Assembly: GCF_012927345.1 (NCBI RefSeq)
Contig: NZ_JABBGJ010000007.1
Coordinates: forward strand, 62,001-126,000
Length of the DNA: 64,000 nt
Direction: 5' to 3'
DNA from: Paraburkholderia polaris
Lineage (GTDB): Bacteria > Pseudomonadota > Gammaproteobacteria > Burkholderiales > Burkholderiaceae
The notes beneath the pieces were generated by a model. The model made no database searches and was not told the origin of the DNA. It saw only the letters and a list, made by a program, of their open reading frames with translations. The position numbers and the translations under genes were made by a program. Of the stretch, positions 1 to 9,273 are shown in pieces. How positions within the stretch are numbered: the stretch's first letter is position 1; every line of letters begins with the position of its first letter.

Positions 1-1
1 T

Positions 2-211
2 ATCCGCAGCCGCAGGCTACGAATGGCGGCCGATGAGCTGGTGCGCTTTCCGCATATGGAGGTACAGGACATTGCCGCGGGGTTGGGTTTCAATGATGCG
101 TCGAGCTTTACGCGTGCATTCCGTCGCGCCTTCGACATCGCGCCACGGGAATTGCACGAGTACGCGCCGTTGCTCCAGCGCGAACATGCGAGACGCGAGC
201 GTTTCGCGTAG
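2..211 (+). CDS. AraC-family transcriptional regulator, C-terminal fragment (cut by window edge)
   Basis: Only the last ~70 codons are inside the window; the frame is open to the left edge. The visible protein has the second helix-turn-helix of an AraC/XylS DNA-binding domain: a VQDIAAGLGF helix, then the SSFTRAFRRAF recognition region and the AP(R)EL ending typical of the family. The effector domain lies upstream and cannot be judged. The gene ends before a convergent diguanylate cyclase gene, so its target is not evident. An internal ATG at 23 is not the true start, because conserved HTH residues begin before it. Confidence 0.85.
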   Translation: MRSRRLRMAADELVRFPHMEVQDIAAGLGFNDASSFTRAFRRAFDIAPRELHEYAPLLQREHARRERFA

Positions 212-278
212 ACGGGTAAGGTTGAACCAGTTGGATCGTTGGCTGCGATCGGGGCGCGAAATCACAGGTTAAACGCTT

Positions 279-1682
279 CTATCCGGCCACCACGCGGTTG
301 CGGCCATTGTGCTTGGCCTGGTAAAGTCGCTCATCGGCGACTCGTAAGAGCGTGTCGATCGTGTCGCCGTCGCGGCCGAACTCCGAGATACCAACACTGA
401 CGGTAACGGCGACGGCTCGCCCGGTTCTGGTATAGAACTCCTCGGTAGCCACGGCGCCCCGGACGCGCTCCGCGATCGAACGCGCGGCGTCTAGCGCGGC
501 TTTAGGCAGCAGCACCATAAACTCTTCGCCGCCGACCCGCGCCACGCCGTCATAGGGGCGAATGGCATCAAGGCATTTCTGCACGAATCGCTGCAATACC
601 TCGTCACCCACCTGATGGCCGAAGTTGTCGTTGATCAATTTGAAGTGGTCGAGATCCAGCGCCAGCAGCGAAAACGGCGCACCACCTCGCCTGGCTCGTG
701 CGATTTCCGCCTCCACTTGCTGGATAAACTCGCGCCGGTTCGCGGCACCCGTCAGCGGATCGGTTGCCGCGAGATGCTCAAGCTTGTGATTGGTGCGTTG
801 GAGCTCCTGCAGGGCGTTTTCCGTGCGTGTCATCGCCTCGGCGAGGCGAGCCATCAGTTCTTCCTGGCTATAGATCGTCGAAAAGGAGCGCGTCGTGCGA
901 AACGCTTGAACGACGCCATAACTCAGCAGGAAAAAGCCAGCGGCGAAGATCGCGTGCGCCAGCCACCACATATGATTCCAGGGCTTGCCGATAATGAACG
1001 CGAGAGACGCCAGCGCGAAGGACGTGATCGAGATGCCGTAGATCATCATCAGCGGCGAGCGAATGCGACGCAGCATCAGCACCATGACGTTCAGCGTCGA
1101 GAAGACGAGCGCTCCGCCCTCCATTGAGAGTCGCACTGCGAGGTTGCTCGCAATTGGCGAGTTCGCAATGACGCCGACGACCAGGTCGATCAGGACGAAC
1201 ACGGCGATCCACGTCAGCCACGGGCCCGGCTTCGAGCGCCGCTCGACCGCGTCCGGCGCGCGGTGGTACGAGAGAAGCCCGACCAATAGCAGCACCGACA
1301 TCACCAGACGCGATGCCGGTCCATAGAGCAGAAATAGCCAGATATTATGGTGAGCCATGCCGGTGAACGCGCCGTGCAGCGCATAGACCAGCACAAAGCC
1401 TAGAAAGCCCAGACTCAGCCACCGCAACAGCGGTTCACCCGACGACAGATAACAACGCCAGGTCACATAGGTGACAAACAACCCCTCGAGCGTCGCCGCT
1501 GCGATCGCGATTTCGTGGAACGCGTGGTTTTCGAACTTCAGGCTCGGGTCTTGAAAGAAAGCCAGATAAGCAATCAGATAGGCGGGAATAAGCGCAAAAC
1601 CAACCACCAACAAACCCGAGTAGACCTTGGTCACGATCCCGATGATGCGGGGTGACTCTTCGATTGAGATGGTCGTGCTCAT
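279..1682 (-). CDS. Membrane-bound diguanylate cyclase (GGDEF)
   Basis: About 467 aa. The N-terminal ~240 residues hold roughly seven hydrophobic segments, a MASE-like membrane sensor, followed by a short coiled linker and a C-terminal GGDEF domain. The active-site signature is GGEEF at about residues 384-388, with DLDHFKLIND upstream for metal and nucleotide binding. An RPYD motif sits exactly five residues before GGEEF, so the RxxD inhibitory site for c-di-GMP feedback is intact. Predicted to make c-di-GMP at the inner membrane. The ATG at 1682 was chosen because the longer reading (to 1856) adds a non-conserved, arginine-rich leader. No EAL or PAS domain. The signal sensed is unknown. Confidence 0.9.
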   Translation of the reverse strand: MSTTISIEESPRIIGIVTKVYSGLLVVGFALIPAYLIAYLAFFQDPSLKFENHAFHEIAIAAATLEGLFVTYVTWRCYLSSGEPLLRWLSLGFLGFVLVYALHGAFTGMAHHNIWLFLLYGPASRLVMSVLLLVGLLSYHRAPDAVERRSKPGPWLTWIAVFVLIDLVVGVIANSPIASNLAVRLSMEGGALVFSTLNVMVLMLRRIRSPLMMIYGISITSFALASLAFIIGKPWNHMWWLAHAIFAAGFFLLSYGVVQAFRTTRSFSTIYSQEELMARLAEAMTRTENALQELQRTNHKLEHLAATDPLTGAANRREFIQQVEAEIARARRGGAPFSLLALDLDHFKLINDNFGHQVGDEVLQRFVQKCLDAIRPYDGVARVGGEEFMVLLPKAALDAARSIAERVRGAVATEEFYTRTGRAVAVTVSVGISEFGRDGDTIDTLLRVADERLYQAKHNGRNRVVAG

Positions 1683-2266
1683 GTGCCCGTCTCCGACAAG
1701 ATTACGGTGGTTTTTCGCATCGCCGAGCGATTGACGCGTGAATCTGCTGGCTCGGACACGGCACCATGCCGTTGTGCAGAGGCAAGCATACCGCGCAGCG
1801 GGCGCTTGGGCGACAGTGTGCGACAAAAATCGAACTGCGATTCGTGCTGACGGCACATTGGTCGTGCAATCGACCCCCCACTATGCGGATTGACTACATG
1901 GATTTTCGCGCGTATCGGGAGGCGTTACCTTGCGCGAAATAAGGAACCCGAAGACGAACTCGCCCTGCGTGTTGATCAGGCGGATGTCGCGGCGTCGACG
2001 ATCGGCCTGATGACGGGAACGAGGGCTAACTGAGACGGACGGTCAAGGGCGTTCGAGCGTAGTTGAAACAATGGAGATGGAACGACGCCGACATTCGAGC
2101 GTGCCCGCACCAGAGAACGGACATTCGTCGGTTCACGGAAAGACGGGTCACGCTCGTCTCTACGCGGCCTGAATCCCGTGGATCGTGTCGCCAATTCGGT
2201 CGGCGCTTTCTGGATGCGGTATTCTCCGTTCCATTCGAGAAAATAATTAAAAAGGCCTGAGGGAAT
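1683..2266. other. Intergenic stretch, no convincing gene
   Basis: Non-coding as far as I can see. Open frames on both strands here are short, mutually overlapping and compositionally poor. It must hold the promoter of the leftward cyclase gene; I recognise no operator or RNA. Confidence 0.5.
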
Positions 2267-2566
2267 ATGAGGATTAAAAGCAAATGGGGAAGGGGCGTTC
2301 ACGAAGGAAAAGTCGTCTCCGTCGTGGACGGTAAGAGGATTTTCATCCATCTACGTCCTGCGATTGAGACGCACTCTTTGGGCAATATGGCAACCCGTCG
2401 AAGTCAAAGCGTGCTTACCGCCGCGATCGACAATGTGCATAAAATAGCAGATCACATGAGTGAGCCATTTACCCACGCGAAACGAGACGACGTTGTAGTT
2501 CTGCTTTACGCAAGCGACGAAACCCGTATAGCGGCTCTCACCGTGCTCGGTCTGGGTGACGCGTAG
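2267..2566 (+). CDS. Small hypothetical protein
   Basis: 99 aa, unrecognised. The start ATG follows a GAGGG ribosome site about four bases upstream. The N-terminus is basic with an alternating pattern (GKVVSVVDGKRIFIHL) that suggests a small beta-sheet fold; the middle is amphipathic helix. No signal peptide, membrane segment or cysteine. It stands alone between the cyclase gene and the P-loop kinase gene. Support is only the ribosome site and an intact frame, so it could be spurious. Confidence 0.45.
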   Translation: MRIKSKWGRGVHEGKVVSVVDGKRIFIHLRPAIETHSLGNMATRRSQSVLTAAIDNVHKIADHMSEPFTHAKRDDVVVLLYASDETRIAALTVLGLGDA

Positions 2567-2661
2567 GCAGCGCTTAGCTGCCGGCTGGGTCAATTCTCAT
2601 TGCAATCGCGGCCTCCACTGCGGCATTGTGGGTCGCGCATACACTCCGCGGAGCAGATCAA

Positions 2662-3180
2662 ATGACGAGTAACAGCGAGGCCAGTTTGGACAAGGCAACC
2701 GTTCTTCACATGGTCTGCGGCAAAATCGCGTCGGGGAAATCAACGCTGACGAAACGCCTGGCGTGCACGGAGAACGCTTTGGTCATCAGTGAGGATGTTT
2801 GGATGGCGCATCTCTATGCCGGCGAGATTCGCACGTTGGACGACTATGTACGTTGCTCGGCACGCGTTAGACGGGTGCTCTCGGATCATGTCCAGGCACT
2901 TCTATCGGCAGGGATGTCCGTTATTCTCGACTTTCCCTTCAATACCATCAGCAGCCGTGCATGGGGGCGCGAGTTATTTAGCGGAGCCAGGGTGGGACAC
3001 CGACTCCACTATCTGGATGTCAGTGATGAGATTTGTAAGACTCGCCTTAGGGCGCGCAATGCCTCAGGCGAGCATCCGTTCGAAACGACCGACGCACAGT
3101 TCGACCAGATAACACAGTACTTTGTCCCGCCTTCGGCAGCCGAAGGTTTTCAAATAGTGTTGCACTCTCCTGCGCAATAA
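2662..3180 (+). CDS. P-loop ATP-binding protein (zeta-toxin/kinase-like)
   Basis: 172 aa. A Walker A motif, GKIASGKST, lies near residues 22-30, directly after an LHMVC beta-strand. A DFPFNT segment after VILDF resembles the Walker B/second acidic region of small nucleoside- or gluconate-kinase-like AAA_33 proteins. The later RLRARN is a plausible arginine-rich lid. Start chosen at the ATG at 2662, with GGAG eight bases upstream; the TTG at 2626 has no ribosome site. Substrate unknown: it may phosphorylate a small metabolite or an antibiotic. No antitoxin partner is adjacent, so a toxin role is not supported. Confidence 0.75.
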   Translation: MTSNSEASLDKATVLHMVCGKIASGKSTLTKRLACTENALVISEDVWMAHLYAGEIRTLDDYVRCSARVRRVLSDHVQALLSAGMSVILDFPFNTISSRAWGRELFSGARVGHRLHYLDVSDEICKTRLRARNASGEHPFETTDAQFDQITQYFVPPSAAEGFQIVLHSPAQ

Positions 3181-3376
3181 GCCGTCTCCGATCAGGCCGA
3201 GCGGGAGCGCCTGAGCTTCGGGTCTCGACGTCCGCTTCTCGCAAGAGAGCGGACGTCCGCGAAGCAGATGGCTCGACCAGATATCGAGGGGTGCAAACGC
3301 GGTCCTGTTTCGCCGGTGATGGCAAGTGCAGTGAGCATCTGACAAAATCTCCGGAAGAACCCGGAATGGAGGCAGC

Positions 3377-3865
3377 TTGCGGACGGTCGAATACCGCTTT
3401 TCCACCATTTGGCGCATCGACGCGCCGGTGCAGGAAGTTTGGGCGGCAATCCACGATTCGGCGCGGTGGCCCGAGTGGTGGAATAACGTCGAGCGCGTGG
3501 ACCAGCTACAGGCAGGTTCCGATCAGGGCGTGGGCGCCGTACAACGCTATACGTGGAAAGGCTGGTTGCCCTATCGCCTCGTCTTCGATATGCGGGTGAC
3601 GCGCGTCGACCCATTGGTCGCGCTGGAGGGGGAAGCCAGTGGCGACGTCGAAGGCGCCGGCCGATGGAGCTTTTCGAGCGACGGACGCAACCTTACCGTG
3701 GTGCGCTATGACTGGTGCGTGCATACGAATCGCGCATGGATGAATGCATTGGCGCCGTTGTTGCGACCGGTTTTCCAATGGAACCACGATGCAGTGATGC
3801 GCGAAGGCGGCGCGGCGCTAGCGCGGCGCCTGGACGCGCGGCTGCTTGGCAGCGAGCATGGATGA
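3377..3865 (+). CDS. SRPBCC-family (polyketide cyclase/START-like) protein
   Basis: 162 aa. The opening TIWRIDAPVQEVWAAIHDSARWPEWW is the standard first strand and helix of the SRPBCC/Bet v1 fold, whose deep cavity binds hydrophobic ligands. Further alternating strands and a long C-terminal helix (FQWNHDAVMREGGAALARRL) complete the domain. Translation probably starts at TTG 3377, because GGAGG lies five bases upstream and no ATG fits the conserved N-terminus. No signal peptide; cytosolic. Ligand or reaction unknown. It ends 46 bp before the convergent LysR gene. Confidence 0.8.
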   Translation: MRTVEYRFSTIWRIDAPVQEVWAAIHDSARWPEWWNNVERVDQLQAGSDQGVGAVQRYTWKGWLPYRLVFDMRVTRVDPLVALEGEASGDVEGAGRWSFSSDGRNLTVVRYDWCVHTNRAWMNALAPLLRPVFQWNHDAVMREGGAALARRLDARLLGSEHG

Positions 3866-3911
3866 ATCCCCCGAGTTCCGTAGAGATAGCAGAGCATGTC
3901 GGCGCTTGTCG

Positions 3912-4865
3912 CTATTCAGCCGGTAAGTCGGGATAACGCTCGAAAGTCCGCTTGATGAGTTGACGAAGCCAGATGTTCGCTGGTTCGTCGTGAAAGCGTG
4001 TATGCCAGTGTTGACGAAGAGCAAATGGTGGGAGCGCCACGGGCGGCGGCAGGATTCTGACGGTACCGAGTTTGGCGAAGGTATTTCCAAGTTCCAGCGG
4101 TACCGTTGCGATCAGTTCGGGATGTTCGTCGATCAACAGAGGAACGACGAGGAAGTGTGGTGTCGTCAGATATACGTTGCGTGTGATTCCGTATTCGTCG
4201 AATGCACTGTCATAAGCCGCGCTGGCTCGCCCAGTCAAGGAAACAACAATCTGCGGCATCGTTTCGAACTGTTCGCGCGTAATCGATTCACCGATGGCCT
4301 TGTTCCGCACGCTGGCCATCGTCACAAACGAATGCAAGAACAATTGCTGTTGGAATAGATCGTCGGGCGCGGCGCGGATCGAGCCCAACGCAAGATCTGC
4401 TTCTCCAGACGCGAGCAGCCCCTCAATCTGTTCAATTGGAACCTGCACGGATCGCAATGTGCAGTTCGGTGCTTCCTTGCGCAACCGCCGGATCAGCGGT
4501 GGCAGGAAGACCAGTTCCCCCATGTCGGTCATGCACAGAACGAATGTGCGCCGCGCCGTTGAAGGATCAAAGCGTGCCTGCGAGACGACGTCCTGACGCA
4601 ATGTCGTCATGACTTCGATAATCGACACGCCGAGCATGCTTGCTTTCGGCGTCGGTTCCATGCCTGCTGGCGTCTTGACGAACAGAGGATCTTCGAAAAA
4701 CGCCCGTAAACGGTTCAGCGCATGGCTCATTGCGCCCTGCGAGAGGCCCACTTCCGAGGCCGCGCGAGTCACGCTTCGTTCACGAAGCAGCGCGTCGAAT
4801 ACGACAAGCAGGTTGAGATCGAGATCACGTATATGCACGCCGTGCATTCCTCGCATTAGCTCCAT
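3912..4865 (-). CDS. LysR-type regulator of the adjacent Rieske oxygenase genes
   Basis: About 317 aa. The N-terminal winged HTH reads RDLDLNLLVVFDALLRERSVTRAASEVGLSQGAMSHALNRLR, followed by a PBP2-type effector domain. The gene is transcribed away from the VanA-like gene with ~80 bp between starts, the usual LysR layout, so it probably controls that pair. Several ATGs cluster at the start (4865, 4856, 4847); 4865 is used, and 4856 has GGAG just upstream. The open frame to 5030 overlaps the oxygenase gene and is rejected. Known VanAB operons are often controlled by a GntR protein (VanR), so a LysR partner argues for a different substrate. Confidence 0.88.
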   Translation of the reverse strand: MELMRGMHGVHIRDLDLNLLVVFDALLRERSVTRAASEVGLSQGAMSHALNRLRAFFEDPLFVKTPAGMEPTPKASMLGVSIIEVMTTLRQDVVSQARFDPSTARRTFVLCMTDMGELVFLPPLIRRLRKEAPNCTLRSVQVPIEQIEGLLASGEADLALGSIRAAPDDLFQQQLFLHSFVTMASVRNKAIGESITREQFETMPQIVVSLTGRASAAYDSAFDEYGITRNVYLTTPHFLVVPLLIDEHPELIATVPLELGNTFAKLGTVRILPPPVALPPFALRQHWHTRFHDEPANIWLRQLIKRTFERYPDLPAE

Positions 4866-4947
4866 TGGCTTGACGCATGATGATGCCAAATCTATCGTGA
4901 GGTCAAGCGTCCTCCCGACAGGGCGCATGCAAATGGAGGAGACAACG

Positions 4948-5997
4948 ATGTTCATCAGGAATACGTGGTACGTGGCCGCCTGGTCGCATGAGGTGGAGGG
5001 CGAAGCGCTTTTCAATCGCGTCATTACCAATATCCCGGTTCTGCTGTATCGCGAGGCAAGCGGCGGCGTGGTGGCGCTCGAGGACCGTTGTTGTCATCGC
5101 GGCGCGCCACTGTCGGTTGGCCGGCGTGAGGGCGATTGTGTCCGCTGCATGTATCACGGCCTGAAGTTCGACAGCGCCGGGACGTGTGTTGAAGCGCCGG
5201 CCCAGCAGCGCATTCCGCCGCAGGCGAAGGTGCGAAGCTTCCCGGTCGTCGAGCGGCATCGGTGGATCTGGATCTGGATGGGCGACCCATCCCTAGCAGA
5301 CCCGGAAACTATTCCTGACACCCACTGGCTCGATGATCCGGCGTGGCGCAGCTTGCCTGGCTACATTCACTATGACGTGAATTACCTGCTGATCTGCGAC
5401 AACCTGCTGGACTTCTCGCATTTGCCGTTCGTGCATCCGACCACGCTGGGCGGCCCCGAGGACTACGCGAAGGTACAGCCCAAAGTCGAGCGGATCGACG
5501 GCGGCGTGCGCATCACGCGCTGGACTTTGAATACGGACGCTCCCCCGTTCGCCGCAGCCGTGAAGGACTGGCCGGGTAAGGTCGACCGCTGGAACGTTTA
5601 CGACTTCACCGTTCCCGCGATCCTGCGGATGGATTCCGGCATGGCGCCGGTCGGTACAGGCGCGCAAGAGGGAGCGCGTGTTGATGCCGCCGAATTCCAT
5701 GGTTGTCAGGCGCTCACGCCTGAAACGGAAAACTCCACGCATTATTTCTTCGGTCATCCGCACAACTTTGCGATTGACCAACCCGACGTCACGCGCGCGA
5801 TCCATCAGGCGGTTGTCGATGCGTTCGATGAAGACCGCGACATCATCACCGCCCAACAGAAAAACCTTGCGCTGGACCCGAGCTTCAAAATGATGCCATT
5901 TGGCATCGACGCCGCGCTGTCCCAGTTCCGCTGGGCTGTGAATCAACGGCTTGAAGAAGAGAAAGCGCAGGTGTCCGAAGCGGTCCGGCGAGGTTGA
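4948..5997 (+). CDS. Rieske non-heme iron oxygenase, alpha subunit (VanA-like)
   Basis: 349 aa, the size of vanillate O-demethylase oxygenase. The Rieske [2Fe-2S] ligands are C48-x-H50 and C67-x-x-H70. The mononuclear iron site is N152-x2-D155-x2-H158-x4-H163. The protein would hydroxylate or demethylate an aromatic or related substrate with electrons from the reductase encoded next. Start ATG 4948 follows GGAGGAG about eight bases upstream. The next gene begins 2 bp after the stop. Substrate cannot be read from sequence: family relatives act on vanillate, dicamba, phthalate-like and phenoxy acids. Confidence 0.92.
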   Translation: MFIRNTWYVAAWSHEVEGEALFNRVITNIPVLLYREASGGVVALEDRCCHRGAPLSVGRREGDCVRCMYHGLKFDSAGTCVEAPAQQRIPPQAKVRSFPVVERHRWIWIWMGDPSLADPETIPDTHWLDDPAWRSLPGYIHYDVNYLLICDNLLDFSHLPFVHPTTLGGPEDYAKVQPKVERIDGGVRITRWTLNTDAPPFAAAVKDWPGKVDRWNVYDFTVPAILRMDSGMAPVGTGAQEGARVDAAEFHGCQALTPETENSTHYFFGHPHNFAIDQPDVTRAIHQAVVDAFDEDRDIITAQQKNLALDPSFKMMPFGIDAALSQFRWAVNQRLEEEKAQVSEAVRRG

Positions 5998-5998
5998 G

Positions 5999-6952
5999 AT
6001 GATCGAGATGAAAGTGACGCGCTTGAAGCGCGAGGCGGAAGGGATACTCGGCATCGAGTTGCAGGCGGCAGATGGCGCGGCGCTCGCCGGGTTCGAGCCT
6101 GGCGCGCATATCGATGTCTATCTGGCCGACGGTCTTACACGGCAGTATTCATTGTGCAACGACGCGTCCGAGACGAGCCGTTACTGTCTTGGCGTCGGAC
6201 TTGCCGCCGCATCGCGCGGCGGATCGAGCTATCTGCACACATCGCTTCGCGAAGGCGACTCTCTGACCATCGGCGAGCCCCGCACGTTATTCAGGCTCTC
6301 ACGTGACGCGATGTGCCATCGTTTCATTGCTGGCGGAATAGGCATCACGCCGATCCTCAGTATGATTAGATGGTGCGTCCGTCATTCAATCCTCTGGCAA
6401 TTGCACTATTGTGTGCGCTCACGGACGTGCGCAGCGTACCTCGATGAATTGTCTGCTTTCGGTGATAGCGTTCATGTGCACGCCAACGACGAGTTGGCCG
6501 GTCAGACGACCGACATTCAAACATTAATAAGCGATGTAAAGGTGGGGGAGCACATCTATTGCTGCGGACCTGCTGGACTGATGGATGCCGTATCGCTTCA
6601 CAGCCAGCAAAGCGGCATACCGCGCGAAAACCTGCATTTTGAGCGCTTCTCTGCGTCACCAACGCAAATCTCCGCTAACAGCGAGCGATCGTTCACTGTC
6701 GTGCTTGCAAAGCAGGGAAAGCGATGCGTCGTTGAGCCCAAGGAGTCGATTCTGGAGAGCCTTGAGCGTCAGGGAGTCTGCCCGCCGTTTTCCTGCAGGG
6801 AAGGACTGTGCCGCAGTTGCGAGGTTGAGGTTTTGTCGGGCGAAGTAGAGCATCGTGACTACGTGTTGAGTGAAGAGGAGCAGGTGGCTAACAAATCACT
6901 CATGATCTGCGTGTCGCGGGCTAAATCTGACGAACTGGTTATTGACCTCTAG
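5999..6952 (+). CDS. Phthalate-dioxygenase-type reductase (VanB-like), FMN/NAD and plant-type [2Fe-2S]
   Basis: 317 aa. Domain order is FMN-binding barrel (RQYSLCND near residue 46), NAD-binding domain (FIAGGIGITPILSM, later YCCGPAGLMDAV) and C-terminal ferredoxin. Cluster ligands are Cys266, Cys271, Cys274 and Cys304. This order (FMN-NAD-2Fe2S) is the class IA reductase architecture that serves VanA-type oxygenases. It starts 2 bp after the oxygenase stop, so the pair is translationally linked and works as one two-component monooxygenase. Electrons pass from NAD(P)H via FMN to the ferredoxin domain and on to the Rieske centre. Confidence 0.92.
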   Translation: MIEMKVTRLKREAEGILGIELQAADGAALAGFEPGAHIDVYLADGLTRQYSLCNDASETSRYCLGVGLAAASRGGSSYLHTSLREGDSLTIGEPRTLFRLSRDAMCHRFIAGGIGITPILSMIRWCVRHSILWQLHYCVRSRTCAAYLDELSAFGDSVHVHANDELAGQTTDIQTLISDVKVGEHIYCCGPAGLMDAVSLHSQQSGIPRENLHFERFSASPTQISANSERSFTVVLAKQGKRCVVEPKESILESLERQGVCPPFSCREGLCRSCEVEVLSGEVEHRDYVLSEEEQVANKSLMICVSRAKSDELVIDL

Positions 6953-7032
6953 TCGCGCTGGCGCTTCCAGGCACTCGCGCGACGGTTATGACGCGGCGTT
7001 GGTCATCGGTAGTGGTGGGGTGTTCATTGAAA

Positions 7033-8052
7033 TCACTCGACCTGCGCAGCCTCTGCTGCGCGGATCGATTGCACGAAGGGCGCACCCAGCAGACCGGGAT
7101 TGAGTTCGACGTCGTAAAGACGCGGCGTCGGATCGTCGTGATAGTGCACCTCGCTGCATTTGAGCGGCAGCCTTCCGAATGACACGCCCTGCACGAGACT
7201 TGACGACGGATGATCTGGATACAGCCAGCAACTCGTGTGCTTTCCATGCGTCAGGACAATGGTGCCTTCCATAAGAACTTCCTGGGCGTTCAACAACTTC
7301 TCTCCCACATAGGTGTTCCCGATCATCGCAAAGCTCGATCCCAGGAAAATCGACCCGATGAGCGCAGAAACAACCGCGTTGAACGCTACGGCACCACCGA
7401 GTGCGTTCTTGCGCAGGTGCGCGGGAATGACGAACACGACCGCTGCGCCTGCGAACACAAACCCTAGAGCGAGTGAATACGCCGCTATCGTCAGCGGCTT
7501 CAATGATGACTCTAAAATCCCGAGACACGTGCCAAATATCAAAGCCGACACAGTCGAATAAAGAACGTAGGGCAGAGTGAGCCGGTCGGTGCCGGTAGCG
7601 TCGTTCGCAGAGGGGCCAATGAGCTTTTCTATTCTTGTAGCCGCCGACCCGACATAAAAGGAGAGCGCCTCTTTAGACTCGGTTGCCTTGGCATTGCCGA
7701 CACTGGCTACAAGCTTGTTCTTTTGCAGCGTTAGCCGCGCGCCCGCCTTCAGCAACGCACCGATGGCCTCGGCCAGTGCATCATCGTTTCTGAGTCGCTC
7801 GAGTGCAGCGCCGCGGAGCCCGAAGACGACGATGCCGTCGCCGAATGGCTCAGGCGGGATGAGCTGGAACGTCCGGACGAGGCGCGAGCTCTGACCACTT
7901 GCACCGGCTCGAACGAAACAGATGGCCCCACCTACGTCGCACGATGCTTTGATGTACGTCGTCTGTTTGCTGCGCTGGACGCGCACAGCGCGGGGCGGAT
8001 TCTCAATGACGAGCGCCTGATCGGTTGACGGTTTGTGCTGGCCTAAGCGCAT
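7033..8052 (-). CDS. Uncharacterised protein with three membrane segments
   Basis: 339 aa, not recognised. The N-terminal ~155 residues are soluble and mixed alpha/beta (GDGIVVFGLRGAALERLRNDDALAEAIGALLKAGARLTLQ). Three hydrophobic segments follow at about 160-180, 187-209 and 218-245, then a ~90-residue soluble tail with a Cys and several His (HGKHTSCWLYP, KCSEVHYHDDP). No signal peptide. It is convergent with the reductase gene and isolated on its own strand. The His/Cys-rich tail might bind metal, but that is a guess. Confidence 0.7.
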   Translation of the reverse strand: MRLGQHKPSTDQALVIENPPRAVRVQRSKQTTYIKASCDVGGAICFVRAGASGQSSRLVRTFQLIPPEPFGDGIVVFGLRGAALERLRNDDALAEAIGALLKAGARLTLQKNKLVASVGNAKATESKEALSFYVGSAATRIEKLIGPSANDATGTDRLTLPYVLYSTVSALIFGTCLGILESSLKPLTIAAYSLALGFVFAGAAVVFVIPAHLRKNALGGAVAFNAVVSALIGSIFLGSSFAMIGNTYVGEKLLNAQEVLMEGTIVLTHGKHTSCWLYPDHPSSSLVQGVSFGRLPLKCSEVHYHDDPTPRLYDVELNPGLLGAPFVQSIRAAEAAQVE

Positions 8053-8736
8053 TGCCCGATTACCTATTATGTGCGAGCCGTTCGGAGTGGATACTTTATC
8101 GGGTTATCGGCGCGGTTGGTGTCGAGCTTGAGGTCATAACGAGGTTAGATCAAAGATCCGCCGTCTTCCAACGTCAATTGGCGAATGAATGACCGCTTTG
8201 CGTCACCTGCGATGACCTCGGTGGTGGGTATCCGTGCGTGGGCAACTGACGAGGTCCGTCAAGCATTCGCATCGAAGTGGCAATCGTCCACCAGCGGATG
8301 CGTATTTACGCTAATCGTCGATTTGACGGGCGTCGGCCGAACCTGCGGTTTTGGCGACACCACGTAACGAAAGACTTTCATGCTCCCGTTTTTACACGTG
8401 GTCCACGTTTAAACGCCCGAACATGTTCGTCACGTTGGGATGAATTGAGGCCGCGCGGGCCCCGTTCCGTAGACATCTACCGGGACGGAAGTTCCTCGCG
8501 CCCCGGCCATGCTCGTTGGAAGGCCCGGGAATTGCTCTGTCTTCTGGCTGGAGCTATTACCGACTATCCGCCAAGTTGGGTTCTTTCCCGTCGACTAAAG
8601 TAGAAGTGCTGTTCGCCGCTATCGGTTCACTGCGAGGTCCGGCGTTGGGCCGGCGGGCCGAAGAGGCCGTTGACTCGGTGCCCTTACGGAAGGCGTTAAC
8701 CTCACGGCGCAAGTCCGACATTGATTGGAGGCAAGC
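8053..8736. other. Intergenic stretch before the Mo-enzyme operon
   Basis: 684 bp with no gene I can support. Several short plus-strand frames (60-108 codons) overlap in different registers and show no family features. The region must hold the promoters of the leftward membrane-protein gene and the rightward oxidoreductase operon. A degraded gene is possible but I could not identify one. Confidence 0.5.
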
Positions 8737-9273
8737 ATGCATTTTGTCATTAACGGCGACGAGGTCGAGCTGGACTTTGACCCCAGGACATCGCTCCTCG
8801 ATTTGCTGCGTGAACGGCTTCACCTCTTCGGCGCCAAAAAGGGCTGTAACCAGGGAGCATGTGGTGCTTGCACCGTCCTGGTCAGCGGAGTACGTATCAA
8901 CAGTTGCCTTGCGTTGGCCGTGCAGTATCAGGATTGCGAGATCACCACCATCGAAGGGCTCGGCGCACCGGGCAAGCTTCACCCCCTGCAGGCGGCCTTC
9001 GTCGAACATGACGGTTTCCAGTGCGGCTACTGTACCCCCGGGCAGATCTGCTCGACCATCGGCATGGTCGAGGAGTTGAAGTGCGGCGTGCCAAGCTATG
9101 TCAGCGAGGACGTGGCGGCAGAAGGCTTTGCACTGACAGACGCAGAGCTGCGCGAACGAATGAGTGGCAATCTGTGCCGCTGCGGCGCCTACAACGGCAT
9201 CGTCGACGCGATCCAGGACACGTTCGGTACGGCCGAGGCCGAGACTGAGCCCAGCAAGCGCGAGGTTGCCTGA
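8737..9273 (+). CDS. Aldehyde oxidoreductase [2Fe-2S] subunit (PaoA-like)
   Basis: 178 aa. The plant-type ferredoxin half carries [12 protein letters not shown] and a later single Cys (INSCLAL); the helical half carries CGYCTPGQ and NLCRCGAY, which hold the second cluster. These four blocks are diagnostic for the small subunit of the xanthine oxidase family. Unlike E. coli PaoA there is no twin-arginine leader, so the complex is probably cytosolic. ATG 8737 has GGAGG six bases upstream. Its TGA overlaps the next ATG (TGATG), showing translational coupling. A ~30-residue insertion lies between the two C-terminal motifs. Confidence 0.92.
   Translation: MHFVINGDEVELDFDPRTSLLDLLRERLHLFGAKKGCNQGACGACTVLVSGVRINSCLALAVQYQDCEITTIEGLGAPGKLHPLQAAFVEHDGFQCGYCTPGQICSTIGMVEELKCGVPSYVSEDVAAEGFALTDAELRERMSGNLCRCGAYNGIVDAIQDTFGTAEAETEPSKREVA

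Noticed and set aside
1976-2350. 124-codon minus-strand ORF
   Set aside because: No ribosome site or domain; overlaps the better supported small plus-strand ORF and several equal-length frames.
2662-3180. Zeta-type toxin of a toxin-antitoxin pair
   Set aside because: Only the P-loop and general kinase fold support it; no epsilon-like antitoxin ORF is adjacent.
4609-4947. In-frame upstream extension of the Rieske oxygenase to give 462 aa
   Set aside because: The extra residues lie opposite the LysR gene and are Arg/Ser-rich without homology; the ATG at 4948 has GGAGGAG upstream and begins the conserved N-terminus.
8185-8603. Short plus-strand ORFs before the molybdenum-enzyme operon
   Set aside because: They overlap one another in different frames, have no conserved features and no convincing start sites.
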